The notes under the pieces were generated by a model. The model had not been told where the DNA came from. It searched no databases and worked only from the letters and a program-made list of their open reading frames with translations. The translations under genes and the position numbers were made by a program. From Chloroflexota bacterium (GTDB lineage Bacteria > Chloroflexota > Anaerolineae > UBA7937 > B3-Chlor), in assembly GCA_030603665.1 (NCBI GenBank), contig JAUVXJ010000003.1, positions 211,377-275,376 of the forward strand: a DNA stretch of 64,000 bases. The letters are read 5' to 3'. Of this stretch, positions 8,224 to 17,929 are shown piece after piece; positions within the stretch are counted from its first letter, which is position 1, and each line of letters begins with the position of its first letter.

Positions 8224-11200
8224 GTGCTGAAACTGGTGTCCAGATTTGGGGGTGACCCCAACGAAAAGGAACTGCACCGGCTGCAACCACTGGTAGACGA
8301 GGTTGCAGATCTCGAGCCTCGTTTCAAGGATTTGACCGACGAGCAGCTGCGGTCCAAGACCGAGGAATTCGTCAGTCGGCTGCTCGCAGGCGACTCCCTG
8401 GATGACCTTCTGCCAGAAGCCTTCGCCGCCGTCAGGGAAGCATCCAAGCGCACCACGTCCATGCGCCACTTCGACGTCCAGATCCTGGGCGGTATCATCC
8501 TTCACCAGGGCAAAGTGGTGGAAATGAAAACCGGCGAAGGCAAGACGCTGGTGGCTACACTTCCTCTCTATCTCAACGGCCTGACCGGTCGAGGGGCCCA
8601 TCTGATCACCGTGAACGACTACCTGTCCCGACGTGACGTGCAGTGGATGGGACCGATCTACCACTTGCTGGGACTCAGCGTAGGGCTTCTCCAGCAGGGT
8701 GAGGGCAGCGCCTTCGTGTTCGATCCGGAGTACACTCAAGGCGAATTCCAGTATCTGCGCCCGGTCGAACGCAGGAAAGCCTACCAGGCGCACATCACCT
8801 ACGGCACAAACCACGAGTATGGCTTCGACTATCTCCGCGATAACCTGGCTTTCACTTTGGACAGGCGCGTCCAGGGTGAGCCTGTTTATGCCATTATCGA
8901 TGAGGTGGACAACATCCTCATCGACGAAGCGCGCACTCCCCTCATCATCTCAGGACCATCCGACGAGCCCTTAGAGGAATATAAGCGTTTCGCCCGCATC
9001 GCTCGCAAGCTTCGAACCGAGCTTGACTACGAACTAGACGAGAAGGAGCGAAACGTGATCCTCACGGATGCAGGTCTCGCTAAGGTGGAGGTCGAGACCG
9101 GCATCGAGAACATTTATGATGAAGCCAACTACCAGTACGTCCACTACATGGAGCAAGCCCTGAGAGCACAGGTGTTGTTCCATCGGGATCGAGACTACCT
9201 CAGGCAAGGTCAGCGCATCGTCCTCGTCGACGAATTCACAGGGCGCCTGATGCCGGACCGACGTCTCAGTGAGGGTTTGCACCAGGCCATAGAGGCCAAG
9301 GAGGGCGTACCCGTCAGGGCGCGGATGATGACGCAGGCCACCATCACCCTCCAGAACTATTTCCGCATGTACGAGAAACTGGCGGGCATGACTGGCACCG
9401 CCTCTACCGAGGCCGAGGAACTGGACAGGATCTACAAACTGGAGGTCCTCGTCCTGCCCACCAATGTGGAGTACATGGCCCGCGGCCCCAACTCCAGCCT
9501 TGTCGAGGAGCGAAGAAAGGACGACGGGGTCGAGGTCGTGGTCTACTACGATCGGGATGATCGTGACGAGGTGCTGTTCTACAAACGCGTCGACTACCAG
9601 GACGCAATCTACAAGTCAGAGAAGGCCAAATGGGAATCCATATGCGCTGAGATCGAAGAGCTCCACCGCGCGGGTCGACCGGTGCTGGTGGGCACCACCT
9701 CCGTGGAGAAGTCCGAGCACCTCGGCGGCTTGCTGAAGGCCAGGGGCATCAGTCACGAAGTGCTGAATGCCAAGAACCACACCCGGGAGGCAGCCATCAT
9801 CGCCCGAGCGGGCGAGCCCAAAGCGGTGACCATCGCCACCAACATGGCTGGTCGAGGCGTTGACATCAAGCTCGGGGGCGAGCTCTCCGAAGAGACGATA
9901 ACAACGGCCCACGAGTTACTGAGAGGGCGAGGCATAGATCCGTACTACGCCTCCCAGGCTCAGCTCTACAGCGCCATCGCGGAGGTCGATCCGGACTACG
10001 TGCGACGCCGAGAACAGATACTGGACTTGGGTGGGCTCCACGTCCTGGGCACAGAGCGTCACGAGGCCCGGCGCATAGACAACCAGCTTCGGGGAAGAGC
10101 TGGACGTCAGGGTGAGCCAGGATCCTCCCGCTTCTACCTCTCCCTCGAGGACGATCTGATGCGCCGGTTTGGTGGTCCTTCCGTCGCGAGCCTGATGGAC
10201 AGGCTGGGTGTAGAGGAGGACATACCCATCGAGCACGGCATGGTCAGCAAGACCATCGAAGGAGCACAGACCAAAGTAGAGGGGTACAACTTCGACATAC
10301 GCAAGCATCTCCTGGAGTACGACGACGTGCTGAATCGCCAGCGAGAATCGATCTACCGGCGAAGGTACGACTTCCTTACCAGTAGAGACTTGGAGCCTGA
10401 ACTGTGGGATATGCTGGAGAGCGAGTTGGACGGGAGACTGAACGAGGCATTCAGCAAAGAGGGGGACGAGGTAGCGCTCCTGACCTATCTCAACGACGTG
10501 TTGCCTATCTCACTCGCCCCTCCCGATGCTCCATTCTCCAATCAGTTCCCCTTCCTGGGCAAACTGACCTGTTCTCCGCCTTTCAGTGTTCTCTTCATGG
10601 CCGCCGAGCTGGCCAAGCTCCCCAGCGAGGAGGTGCCCGAGGCACTGCTGCAAATCAGCCAGCAGGCCAGCGACGAATACCGCCAGCACCTTCTAGAGAG
10701 CGTCATCCTTGAGCCCTTCGAGACCACCCTAGACCAGTACAAGGATGGTCTGTCCGGGTACAGTGAATCGCTGGAGAACAAGATAGACGACTACGCAACC
10801 CTCATGGAGGAGCAAGACAGATCTCTGAGCAGCCAGGACCTGCTGAACTATGTGCAGAACGTGTTCCCCATCCCCTTGAAGCTGAAGCCGAGCGACTTGA
10901 GGGGCCTATCAATCCCCGATGCCTCCGACCGCCTTCTGGCTCAGCTCGAGCGGGCGTACCACGAGGAACTGGGCGAAAAACTGCTCCACTCCGTGCCAGC
11001 TCGGACACCCGCGGCGATGAAGCTGGACCAGATTCAGACCTCGGAAATGGGGCCGGAGCGCATGGAAGCTCTGGTAGCTGACTCTTCGTCCACTTCCGAC
11101 GAATCCGTGCAGACACGACTGGCACAACTGGCTGCGGGCAAGGGTAGTCTCCTCAACTTCATCCTCCAGATCAACGGTATGGCGAACATCAACCTCGGCG

Positions 11201-14200
11201 TCCTGAGGGACATCTTAGCCCAAGCGATGAGCATGGCCTACGATCGTTGGGCTACCTTGCAGCTCGAGGAGATGGGGAAGGCCATCTCACAGAGAGCAAC
11301 CAAGCTCCAGACCGCGTCGGAAGAGGAATTGCTGCCAGTGCTGCTGGAGGTGGTGTATAGCGAGAGAGCTGACTTCGACAAGGGGCACCTGAGGCGTCTG
11401 TCCTTCACACCGCATTTCCCGCTACCCTTCCTCGCCTTACCCCTGCTGGGAAGTCTGCGCCGAGAGCAACTTCGCAGCGCCATCTTGGAGATTCTGGAAG
11501 AGGCTCTCCTGGCTCGTCAAGAGGTCTGGGGGCGCCAGGAGTCGGCGCGTATCGGACAGAACAGTCTCGAAGACCTGGAAGAAGACTTGTACGAAGGTCT
11601 GGCTGAGTACCTTGGAGAGTCCCTTATTGACCAAGTGGAAGACAAGACCGTGGGTGAGCTAGATCGGGAATTGCGCGACCAGGTGCGAGCCTACCTGGGC
11701 ATCAGACAGATCGAGGGCGTCGCGCTCGGCGACCTGGACATCTACGAGGACTTGGTGAACCATGTGGAGCGCCAACTCGGTATGGAGCTGGCAGATTCTG
11801 GCAGCGATCTGAATGAACGCTTTGCGACTCAGATTGAGGAGTACCTGCTCACGGAAGGCTACTTCGAGGACGCTCGGGCCAGGCAGGACCTGTTGAGCAA
11901 AACCATCTCCGGACTGGACCAGGTCGCCAAGGATGCCGTCGCGCTACACGTGGGTCAAGAGGAACTGGCCGATCTGAAGGACACACCCATCCCCGAGTGG
12001 GACGCCGATGTGCGTTCGCGTGCCAAGGAGTTCCTCCAGAGCAGGGGCCACTTCGTAGACGAGCAGAAGGTGCAGCGCTTCTTCGTCCACGGGAGCCTGG
12101 AGGAGCTGGGTGAGGACGGTGCTCAGCAAGCCTGTACCTTCGTGGTCGAGAAACAGTTGGAGAAGCTCGAGAGCCGGACGATCAGTTCTCTCAAGGGAGA
12201 CCTGCGGGACGCCGTTCTCAGCTACTTGCAGCGGCAGGGCCTCCTGGTGGACGAGGCCAAGCATAAGAGATCAAAAGAGCACACGCTAGCCGATCTCGAC
12301 GATGCGACTTCCGCAGACCTGATGAACTACCTGGGCCAGCGGCAGTTGGAGGCCGCTGGCGCGATCTCCGCACTGCCTCAGGACGCTCTCGACGATGTTG
12401 AGCATCGACTCCGCGAGACCGACTTCTTCGGCGATCAGGAGCGAGTCGAATCCTTCCAGCAGACAAAGGCATCGGACTTGGATGAGGACATCTACCAGGC
12501 TCTGAGAGACAACCTCCTTCGGGAATTGGAGCGGGAACTTGATCGCAAGTTGATCGGTGAGCTCCCGCCCTACGTCCAGAAGATGATCCGCAGCTATCTG
12601 CGTGGAACTGACTACTTCCTGGACGAGGAGCGGGTCAAGCAGTTCGACAGCCTCACTCTATCCGCCCTCGATGCAGGCACAGTGCACGAGTTGGAGCAGC
12701 GTCTGGGGGATCAGACCGTCGCCGGTTTCGAACAGCGCAAGTTCATGAACCTGGATCAGGAAGTCAGGGAGAGCATCCTGCATTACTTGGACCGTGAAGG
12801 CCTGTTCACGAAGAGGAAGAAAAGGGAGCAATTCGTCAAGCGCAGCTTGGCAGAGCTGGATCAGGTCATCCGAGATGGCATCGCCTATCACCTGGGCAGG
12901 GAGCACTTGGCGGAGCTGAGGGAAGTGAGGTTCGCCAGCTTCCCAGATGACCTCCGGGACCTGGTGTGGCGGCACTTCAGAAAGACAGACCAGTTCCTCG
13001 ACCCTGAGAAGGAGGAGTATCTGGAAATCGCGGAACTGAAGGACCTTAGTCCAGATTTGCGCCGGGGGCTCCTCACTGCACTCAAGCATGACACCGAGGA
13101 ACTGCTCTCGGAGCACCCTGTGAGTGAATTGCCCCAGGAGATCCAGACCGATCTCCTCCAGTATCTGGAACAGCAAAAGTACTTCCTGGACCAGGATCGC
13201 TTGGCCCAATTCCGGGCTGCTTCCTCTTCCGATCTCGAACCGGATGCATACGCGTTGGTCTGCCAGTACCTGGGCCAGCGAATGCTCTCGGGTATGGAGC
13301 ACCAGCGTGTTTCTGCATTGCCCGATGGCCTTGGCCAAGACGTAGAATCATACCTGGAGGGAAGCGACTACTTCCTCGACGAGGCCAAGAAAGAGAAGTT
13401 CATGCAACGCAGTCTGACCAACCTCGACGAAGCAGTCCGGGAGGGCCTCATGCAGTCGCTGGGTCGCGAGTTGGCACGGGAGAGCATGGGACGCCCTATA
13501 GCCGAATTCAAGGGGAACGACCGCGAATACCTTCGCCAATATCTAGATAGCGTTGGTCACTTCCTCGATGAAGATGCGCTGGCACAATTCGAACAGGGGA
13601 AGCTCACCGACCTGAACCTCGATACGAGAGACTACGAAGGCCTGGCCTCCCGGCTCGGACAAGACTGGCTGCGGGAGAACGGAGACCGCAAGTTCGACGA
13701 GCTGGAGCAGCAACTGCGAGAGGAGACTCAGCGACACCTGCGCTCATCGGATTACTTCCTTGACGACGAGAAGCTACAGCGTTTCCGGGAGCAGGGCATC
13801 GCCCAGCTGGACGAGGAGAGGCGGCGCGGTCTATTGCGATACCTCTCACAGAAACGGGTGGAGGAGATCCGGGACAGGAGATTGGGGGAGCTGGACGAAG
13901 GCACCCGCCACGACGTGGAGCGCTTCCTGGCGGAGGAGGGTTTCGGCCTTGACGACGCAGAAATGGCGGTGTTCCTGGGCCGTAAGCTGGCGGATCTAGA
14001 CGAGGAACTGAGGGCGGGACTGGCAACGTACTTGGGACACCGATGGTTGAGCAAGCTCGGCGACCAGAGAATTGCCGATCTGGATAAGGCGAGCCGAGCA
14101 GAGGTGCAGCGGTACGTGGGTAAGCAACTGCTGCACCAGATAGAGAAGCGGCTGATGCTTGGTTTCACCAGCAGGCTGTGGGTGGACTACCTCACGGCTA

Positions 14201-14385
14201 TTGAAGACCTGCGCCACGGCATTGGGCTCCAGGCCTATGGGCAGATGGATCCGCTGGTGGAGTATAAGCGCCGTGCCTTCCGCATGTTCGGCGAATTGAA
14301 CGACAACATCAACCGCATGGTCACGGGCAACGTCTTCCGATATCCTCCTCAGCCCCTTCAACCGGCTCAGAGTGGTCAGGGCTGA
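8224..14385 (+). CDS. secA: Giant preprotein translocase ATPase SecA with a repeat-rich insertion
   Basis: SecA drives protein export through SecYEG. At 2,053 residues this one is more than twice the usual 830-1,000. The motor core is normal: Walker A TGEGKT near residue 103-108, Walker B IIDEVDNILIDEARTPL near 224, and helicase motif GRAGRQGEPGSSRF near 624-637. The helical scaffold start YDDVLNRQRESIY is near 697, and the scaffold end LWVDYLTAIEDLRHGIGL near 1985. These last two are about 130 residues apart in E. coli but about 1,290 here. The extra part is acidic, helical and mostly a 63-residue tandem repeat. The C-terminal zinc/SecB-binding tail is absent. I chose GTG at 8224, with GAGGAG nine bases upstream and homology starting there. 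The frame also opens at 8167. Confidence 0.95.
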   Translation: MLKLVSRFGGDPNEKELHRLQPLVDEVADLEPRFKDLTDEQLRSKTEEFVSRLLAGDSLDDLLPEAFAAVREASKRTTSMRHFDVQILGGIILHQGKVVEMKTGEGKTLVATLPLYLNGLTGRGAHLITVNDYLSRRDVQWMGPIYHLLGLSVGLLQQGEGSAFVFDPEYTQGEFQYLRPVERRKAYQAHITYGTNHEYGFDYLRDNLAFTLDRRVQGEPVYAIIDEVDNILIDEARTPLIISGPSDEPLEEYKRFARIARKLRTELDYELDEKERNVILTDAGLAKVEVETGIENIYDEANYQYVHYMEQALRAQVLFHRDRDYLRQGQRIVLVDEFTGRLMPDRRLSEGLHQAIEAKEGVPVRARMMTQATITLQNYFRMYEKLAGMTGTASTEAEELDRIYKLEVLVLPTNVEYMARGPNSSLVEERRKDDGVEVVVYYDRDDRDEVLFYKRVDYQDAIYKSEKAKWESICAEIEELHRAGRPVLVGTTSVEKSEHLGGLLKARGISHEVLNAKNHTREAAIIARAGEPKAVTIATNMAGRGVDIKLGGELSEETITTAHELLRGRGIDPYYASQAQLYSAIAEVDPDYVRRREQILDLGGLHVLGTERHEARRIDNQLRGRAGRQGEPGSSRFYLSLEDDLMRRFGGPSVASLMDRLGVEEDIPIEHGMVSKTIEGAQTKVEGYNFDIRKHLLEYDDVLNRQRESIYRRRYDFLTSRDLEPELWDMLESELDGRLNEAFSKEGDEVALLTYLNDVLPISLAPPDAPFSNQFPFLGKLTCSPPFSVLFMAAELAKLPSEEVPEALLQISQQASDEYRQHLLESVILEPFETTLDQYKDGLSGYSESLENKIDDYATLMEEQDRSLSSQDLLNYVQNVFPIPLKLKPSDLRGLSIPDASDRLLAQLERAYHEELGEKLLHSVPARTPAAMKLDQIQTSEMGPERMEALVADSSSTSDESVQTRLAQLAAGKGSLLNFILQINGMANINLGVLRDILAQAMSMAYDRWATLQLEEMGKAISQRATKLQTASEEELLPVLLEVVYSERADFDKGHLRRLSFTPHFPLPFLALPLLGSLRREQLRSAILEILEEALLARQEVWGRQESARIGQNSLEDLEEDLYEGLAEYLGESLIDQVEDKTVGELDRELRDQVRAYLGIRQIEGVALGDLDIYEDLVNHVERQLGMELADSGSDLNERFATQIEEYLLTEGYFEDARARQDLLSKTISGLDQVAKDAVALHVGQEELADLKDTPIPEWDADVRSRAKEFLQSRGHFVDEQKVQRFFVHGSLEELGEDGAQQACTFVVEKQLEKLESRTISSLKGDLRDAVLSYLQRQGLLVDEAKHKRSKEHTLADLDDATSADLMNYLGQRQLEAAGAISALPQDALDDVEHRLRETDFFGDQERVESFQQTKASDLDEDIYQALRDNLLRELERELDRKLIGELPPYVQKMIRSYLRGTDYFLDEERVKQFDSLTLSALDAGTVHELEQRLGDQTVAGFEQRKFMNLDQEVRESILHYLDREGLFTKRKKREQFVKRSLAELDQVIRDGIAYHLGREHLAELREVRFASFPDDLRDLVWRHFRKTDQFLDPEKEEYLEIAELKDLSPDLRRGLLTALKHDTEELLSEHPVSELPQEIQTDLLQYLEQQKYFLDQDRLAQFRAASSSDLEPDAYALVCQYLGQRMLSGMEHQRVSALPDGLGQDVESYLEGSDYFLDEAKKEKFMQRSLTNLDEAVREGLMQSLGRELARESMGRPIAEFKGNDREYLRQYLDSVGHFLDEDALAQFEQGKLTDLNLDTRDYEGLASRLGQDWLRENGDRKFDELEQQLREETQRHLRSSDYFLDDEKLQRFREQGIAQLDEERRRGLLRYLSQKRVEEIRDRRLGELDEGTRHDVERFLAEEGFGLDDAEMAVFLGRKLADLDEELRAGLATYLGHRWLSKLGDQRIADLDKASRAEVQRYVGKQLLHQIEKRLMLGFTSRLWVDYLTAIEDLRHGIGLQAYGQMDPLVEYKRRAFRMFGELNDNINRMVTGNVFRYPPQPLQPAQSGQG
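11857..14127 (+). repeat. Twelve tandem 63-residue (about 189-bp) repeats inside SecA
   Basis: A motif of the form [G/D]-[Y/H]-F-L-D-[E/D]-E recurs at residues 1212, 1275, 1339, 1400, 1463, 1526, 1589, 1652, 1715, 1778, 1843 and 1906 (numbered from the GTG at 8224). Spacing is 63 in most cases and 61-65 in the rest. Each unit continues with F-x4-L-x2-LD-x3-R-x2-L-x3-L and ends I-x2-L-x3-LR-x2-V-x2-YL. Units are diverged at the sequence level but strictly periodic, as expected for a helical solenoid or stalk. They lie between the two halves of the SecA helical scaffold. Confidence 0.9.
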
Positions 14386-14426
14386 TCCGGGCTGACCAGC
14401 CCTGGGCCTGGGTACGCCGGCGGTCA

Positions 14427-15143
14427 ATGCACTCGGAGATTGAGAACCTGGTGTTGCCAGAATCAATGCTGGATGTTTCGCGGATCAGCATCTTTGCTGG
14501 ACGCTTCGGCACCGGTAAGACCGAGGTGGCCATCAACTATGCCCTCGCCTTGACGAAACTCGATGGTTCGGTGACGTTGACCGACATGGACGTGGTGACG
14601 CCCTACTTCCGCTCTCGTGACATGTCCGAACGGCTGGAGCGAAAAGGCGTGGAGGTGGTAGCCCCCTCGGAGCTCACCAGGGACATCCACCTTCCCGCCA
14701 TCAGTGCACGTATCTGGGGCACCCTGCAAAGCGAAGATGGCTTCACCGTGATGGATGTGGGGGGAGATTCCCAGGGCGCCCGTGCCATCGGCCAGTTCAA
14801 GGCGCTCATCGAGCGATCCGGATACATCATGTACCTGGTGGTCAATCCATTCCGGCCCTACAATTCCACGCTGGAGCGGATAGCCGAAACTGTGGAAGAC
14901 ATCGAGACCAACGCGCGGCTGAAGACTGGGGCTCTGGTGAGCAACCCGAACCTCATCGCCGACACCACCCTCCAGACAGTCCAAGAGGGACACCGTCTAG
15001 TGGAACAGGCCGGTGAGGAACTCGGGCTGCCCATAGCGTTTTTGTGCATGGAGGATCGGCTCTTGCATGAGGGGGTTGAGGACCAGTATGCCCAACCCAT
15101 CCTGCCGCTGACCCGGCACTTCCGTCCTCCATGGGATGAATAA
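14427..15143 (+). CDS. P-loop ATPase linked to 2-oxoacid oxidoreductase genes
   Basis: This 238-residue cytoplasmic protein has a Walker A-like loop, ISIFAGRFGTGKTEVA, and a MinD/CobQ-like layout (TDMDVVTPYFRSR, then the Walker B strand GFTVMDVGGDSQGA). Such ATPases are often found just ahead of 2-oxoacid:ferredoxin oxidoreductase genes; their role is not established, and cluster assembly or regulation has been guessed. It lies 41 bases after secA and 21 bases before the ferredoxin gene, so it leads the VOR operon. The ATG at 14466 (MLDVSRISIF) is an alternative start close to the P-loop. The substrate is unknown. Confidence 0.75.
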   Translation: MHSEIENLVLPESMLDVSRISIFAGRFGTGKTEVAINYALALTKLDGSVTLTDMDVVTPYFRSRDMSERLERKGVEVVAPSELTRDIHLPAISARIWGTLQSEDGFTVMDVGGDSQGARAIGQFKALIERSGYIMYLVVNPFRPYNSTLERIAETVEDIETNARLKTGALVSNPNLIADTTLQTVQEGHRLVEQAGEELGLPIAFLCMEDRLLHEGVEDQYAQPILPLTRHFRPPWDE

Positions 15144-15164
15144 TCCAGGGGAGGTAAGGACACC

Positions 15165-15371
15165 ATGCCCACCATTGTCATCGACGAAGACCGGTGCAAG
15201 GGCTGTCAGCTGTGCACCACCGTCTGTCCCAAGGATCTGGTCACGATGGCCGAGAACTTCAACGCCAAGGGGTACCATCCGGCCAAGTTGGAGGACCCAG
15301 AGGGGGAGTGTACTGGCTGTACAATGTGCGCACTGATGTGTCCTGACGTGGCGATCACGGTGTATCGCTAG
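15165..15371 (+). CDS. vorD: 2[4Fe-4S] ferredoxin subunit (delta) of 2-oxoacid oxidoreductase
   Basis: This 68-residue protein has two cluster motifs, CKGCQLCTTVCP and CTGCTMCALMCP, typical of the delta subunit of KOR/VOR/POR enzymes. It passes electrons from the TPP-bound substrate radical to external ferredoxin. It precedes the alpha subunit by 73 bases and follows the P-loop ATPase closely. The GGGGAGG at about 15148-15154 is a good ribosome site for ATG 15165. The assignment as a dedicated subunit rather than a free ferredoxin rests on operon position. Confidence 0.88.
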   Translation: MPTIVIDEDRCKGCQLCTTVCPKDLVTMAENFNAKGYHPAKLEDPEGECTGCTMCALMCPDVAITVYR

Positions 15372-15444
15372 GTCACGGCGAGGCCGCTTGTGCCTGGCCT
15401 CTCAGCAGCTCATCGGCTGACATGGTTGACAGAGGAGAGCAATA

Positions 15445-16503
15445 ATGGCCAAAGTCCTGATGAAAGGTAACGAAGCTATTGCCGAGGCTGCGATTCGTGC
15501 CGGCTGTGACGGCTACTTCGGTTACCCGATCACACCACAAACCGAGCTCCTGGAGTACATGTCCAGGAGGATGCCGGAATTGGGCCGAGCCTTCGTGCAA
15601 GGGGAAAGTGAGATCGCGTCTATCAACATGGTGCTGGGCGCGGCAGCCGCTGGCAAGAGGGCGATGACCTCCTCCTCCAGTCCCGGGGTGAGCCTCAAAC
15701 AGGAAGGGATTTCGTTCCTAGCTGGCAACGAGCTGCCCGCTGTCATCGTCAACATCATGCGGGGTGGCCCCGGGCTGGGAAACGTACAGCCATCGCAGTC
15801 CGATTACTTCCAGGCCACCAAAGGCGGAGGCCATGGCGACTATTTTCCCATCGTGCTTGCGCCCTCGACCGTTCAGGAAGCGATTGACTTCACCATCCTG
15901 GCCTTCGAACTGGCGGACAAGTACCGCAACCCGGCCATGATCCTGGGGGATGGGAGCATCGGCCAGATCATGGAACCTGTCGAGCTGCCGGAGGTGGAGT
16001 CCAAGCCGCCTGACAAGCCATGGGCAGTAACCGGGTGCAAGGGGAGAGAGAAGAACATCATCCGCTCCCTCTATCTGCTGGCCGGGCCTCTGGAGGCTCG
16101 CAACGTGATCTTGCAGAAGAAGTACCGCGAGATCGAGGCCAACGAGCAGCGGCATGCCGAGTTCATGCTGGAGGGAGCCGAAATGGTCATCGTGGCCTAC
16201 GGCACCACGGGACGCGTGGCGCAAACTGCAATCACACGAGCAAGGGACGAGGGTATGCCGGTCGGACTCTTCCGCCCCATTACGCTGTACCCTTACCCCA
16301 AAGACGCCATCTCGTCTCTCGTCGAGCAGGCGAGGGTGTTCCTGGTGCTGGAGATGAGCGCCGGCCAGATGCTGGAAGACGTCGAACTGGCGGTGAAGGG
16401 TACCGTTCCCGTCGAGTTCCAGGGCTGGCTTGGGGGAAGGGTTCCCACACCTTCGGAAGTCACCCAGACGATCAAAGAGATACGCACCAAGTACCTCAAG
16501 TGA
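15445..16503 (+). CDS. vorB: 2-oxoacid:ferredoxin oxidoreductase alpha subunit, VorB type
   Basis: This 352-residue subunit oxidises branched-chain or related 2-oxoacids to acyl-CoA with ferredoxin as acceptor. The N-terminal KGNEAIAEAAIRAGCDGYFG and YPITPQTELLEYM mark the pyrimidine-binding domain. SSSSPGVSLKQEGISFLAG and GGGHGDYFPIVLAPSTVQEA are typical of VorB-like proteins (3-methyl-2-oxobutanoate class). The AGAGGAG at about 15431-15437 supports ATG 15445. The gamma and beta subunits follow as separate genes, the four-subunit arrangement. 2-Oxoglutarate specificity cannot be excluded from sequence alone. Confidence 0.92.
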   Translation: MAKVLMKGNEAIAEAAIRAGCDGYFGYPITPQTELLEYMSRRMPELGRAFVQGESEIASINMVLGAAAAGKRAMTSSSSPGVSLKQEGISFLAGNELPAVIVNIMRGGPGLGNVQPSQSDYFQATKGGGHGDYFPIVLAPSTVQEAIDFTILAFELADKYRNPAMILGDGSIGQIMEPVELPEVESKPPDKPWAVTGCKGREKNIIRSLYLLAGPLEARNVILQKKYREIEANEQRHAEFMLEGAEMVIVAYGTTGRVAQTAITRARDEGMPVGLFRPITLYPYPKDAISSLVEQARVFLVLEMSAGQMLEDVELAVKGTVPVEFQGWLGGRVPTPSEVTQTIKEIRTKYLK

Positions 16504-16542
16504 GTGCTGACCAACCGAAGAGAGCGACGAAAGGGGAGCCAC

Positions 16543-17307
16543 ATGCCTGAGGGAGAAGTCGTCTTTGCCAGACCAGCGGCACTGGAAGACACGCCAACCC
16601 ACTACTGCCCCGGCTGCACCCATGGCATCATCCATCGCCTGATAGGGGAAGTGATAGACGAACTGGGCATCCGGGAGATCACGGTGGGCATCGCCCCCGT
16701 GGGCTGCGCAGTCCTGGCCTACCACTACTTCAACTTCGACACGGTCGAGGCCGCTCACGGGAGAGCACCGGCGGTGGCTACCGGGATTAAGAGGGTCAGT
16801 CCCGAGAACGTGGTCTTCACCTATCAGGGAGATGGCGACCTGGCTGCCATCGGCACCGCTGAGATCGTCCACGCCGCCAACCGCGGCGAAAACATCACGG
16901 TGGTTTTCGTGAACAACGCCGTCTTCGGCATGACGGGCGGGCAGATGGCGCCTACGACCCTCCCTGGACAGGTGACCACCTCCACACCCACAGGTCGTGA
17001 CGTGAAGGTGGACGGCTACCCGGTGAAGGTCGCCGAGATACTGGCCCAGACCACCGGCGCGGCCTACATCGCGCGGAGAACGGTTACCCAGCCCAAGTAC
17101 GTTCGCAGCTGCAAGAAAGCGATCAAGACGGCCTTCAAAACCCAGCTTGCGGGTCTGGGCTTTGCCCTGGTGGAGGTGTTGTCCACCTGTTCCACCAACT
17201 GGGGGATGAGCCCCATGGAGGCCTTGAGATGGCTTGACGAGAACATGATCCCTTATTATCCCCTGGGCGACTACAAGGTGATAGATGAGGTCAAGGCCCT
17301 CCCATAG
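16543..17307 (+). CDS. vorA: 2-oxoacid:ferredoxin oxidoreductase beta subunit (TPP-binding)
   Basis: This 254-residue subunit binds thiamine pyrophosphate. [15 protein letters not shown] carries the cluster and TPP cysteines, and [19 protein letters not shown] with [16 protein letters not shown] gives the Mg-TPP motif (GDG...N) and substrate loop. The start is ATG 16543, with AAGGGGAG seven bases upstream. The reading frame extends upstream to 16504 without support. The gene lies 39 bases after the alpha subunit. Confidence 0.93.
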   Translation: MPEGEVVFARPAALEDTPTHYCPGCTHGIIHRLIGEVIDELGIREITVGIAPVGCAVLAYHYFNFDTVEAAHGRAPAVATGIKRVSPENVVFTYQGDGDLAAIGTAEIVHAANRGENITVVFVNNAVFGMTGGQMAPTTLPGQVTTSTPTGRDVKVDGYPVKVAEILAQTTGAAYIARRTVTQPKYVRSCKKAIKTAFKTQLAGLGFALVEVLSTCSTNWGMSPMEALRWLDENMIPYYPLGDYKVIDEVKALP

Positions 17308-17371
17308 GGGTTCGAGCTGCCGCTCCAAGGGATGAGCCGGCGTTTCTGTGTACGAGTGAAGGAGCGTGTCC

Positions 17372-17926
17372 ATGTTCGAGCAGATCATCATCTCTGGCTT
17401 TGGAGGGCAAGGGGCCCTCTTCGCGGGACAGCTATTGACCTATGCAGGGCTCGAGGAAGACCGGGAGGTAGCCTGGCTGCCGTCCTATGGCCCCGAGATG
17501 CGAGGGGGGACTGCCCGCTGCACGGTGACTGTCTCCGATGAGCCAATCGGTTCGCCCATCACCGACACGCCCAGTGCGGTCATCGCCCTCAACCCCCCTT
17601 CTCTGGAGATGTTCGAACCGAGGGTGCTGCCTGGCGGCCTGCTCATCGTCAACAGCTCCATCGCCAAAGAGGAGGTGAAGAGAAAGGACATCAGGTCCCT
17701 CAGGATACCTGCCACTGACATGGCTAGAGATGAGTTCGCCAACGAGCGCATGGCAAACATGATCCTCCTGGGGGCGTTGGTGAGCATGACCCGAGTGGTC
17801 ACTCTGGATTCGGTGATGACGGCCCTCCAGAAGAACCTTCCGCAGAGGCGACACCACTTGCTAGAGCCGAACAGGATAGCCCTCCAGAAGGGATGGGACA
17901 TCGCGCAGCAGGCATCGAAGGACTAG
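17372..17926 (+). CDS. vorC: 2-oxoacid:ferredoxin oxidoreductase gamma subunit
   Basis: This 184-residue subunit begins with the characteristic IIISGFGGQGALFAGQLLTYAG, followed by SYGPEMRGGTARCTVTVSD. It completes the alpha/beta/gamma/delta set in the order ferredoxin-alpha-beta-gamma. ATG 17372 has AAGGAG seven bases upstream; the GTG six bases earlier sits too close to that site. The next gene starts three bases after its stop. Confidence 0.92.
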   Translation: MFEQIIISGFGGQGALFAGQLLTYAGLEEDREVAWLPSYGPEMRGGTARCTVTVSDEPIGSPITDTPSAVIALNPPSLEMFEPRVLPGGLLIVNSSIAKEEVKRKDIRSLRIPATDMARDEFANERMANMILLGALVSMTRVVTLDSVMTALQKNLPQRRHHLLEPNRIALQKGWDIAQQASKD

Positions 17927-17929
17927 CAA

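Noticed and set aside
8059..8814. Long minus-strand frame of about 250 codons opposite the secA leader and start
   Set aside because: It is the mirror of secA coding sequence, has no ribosome site, and its product matches nothing.
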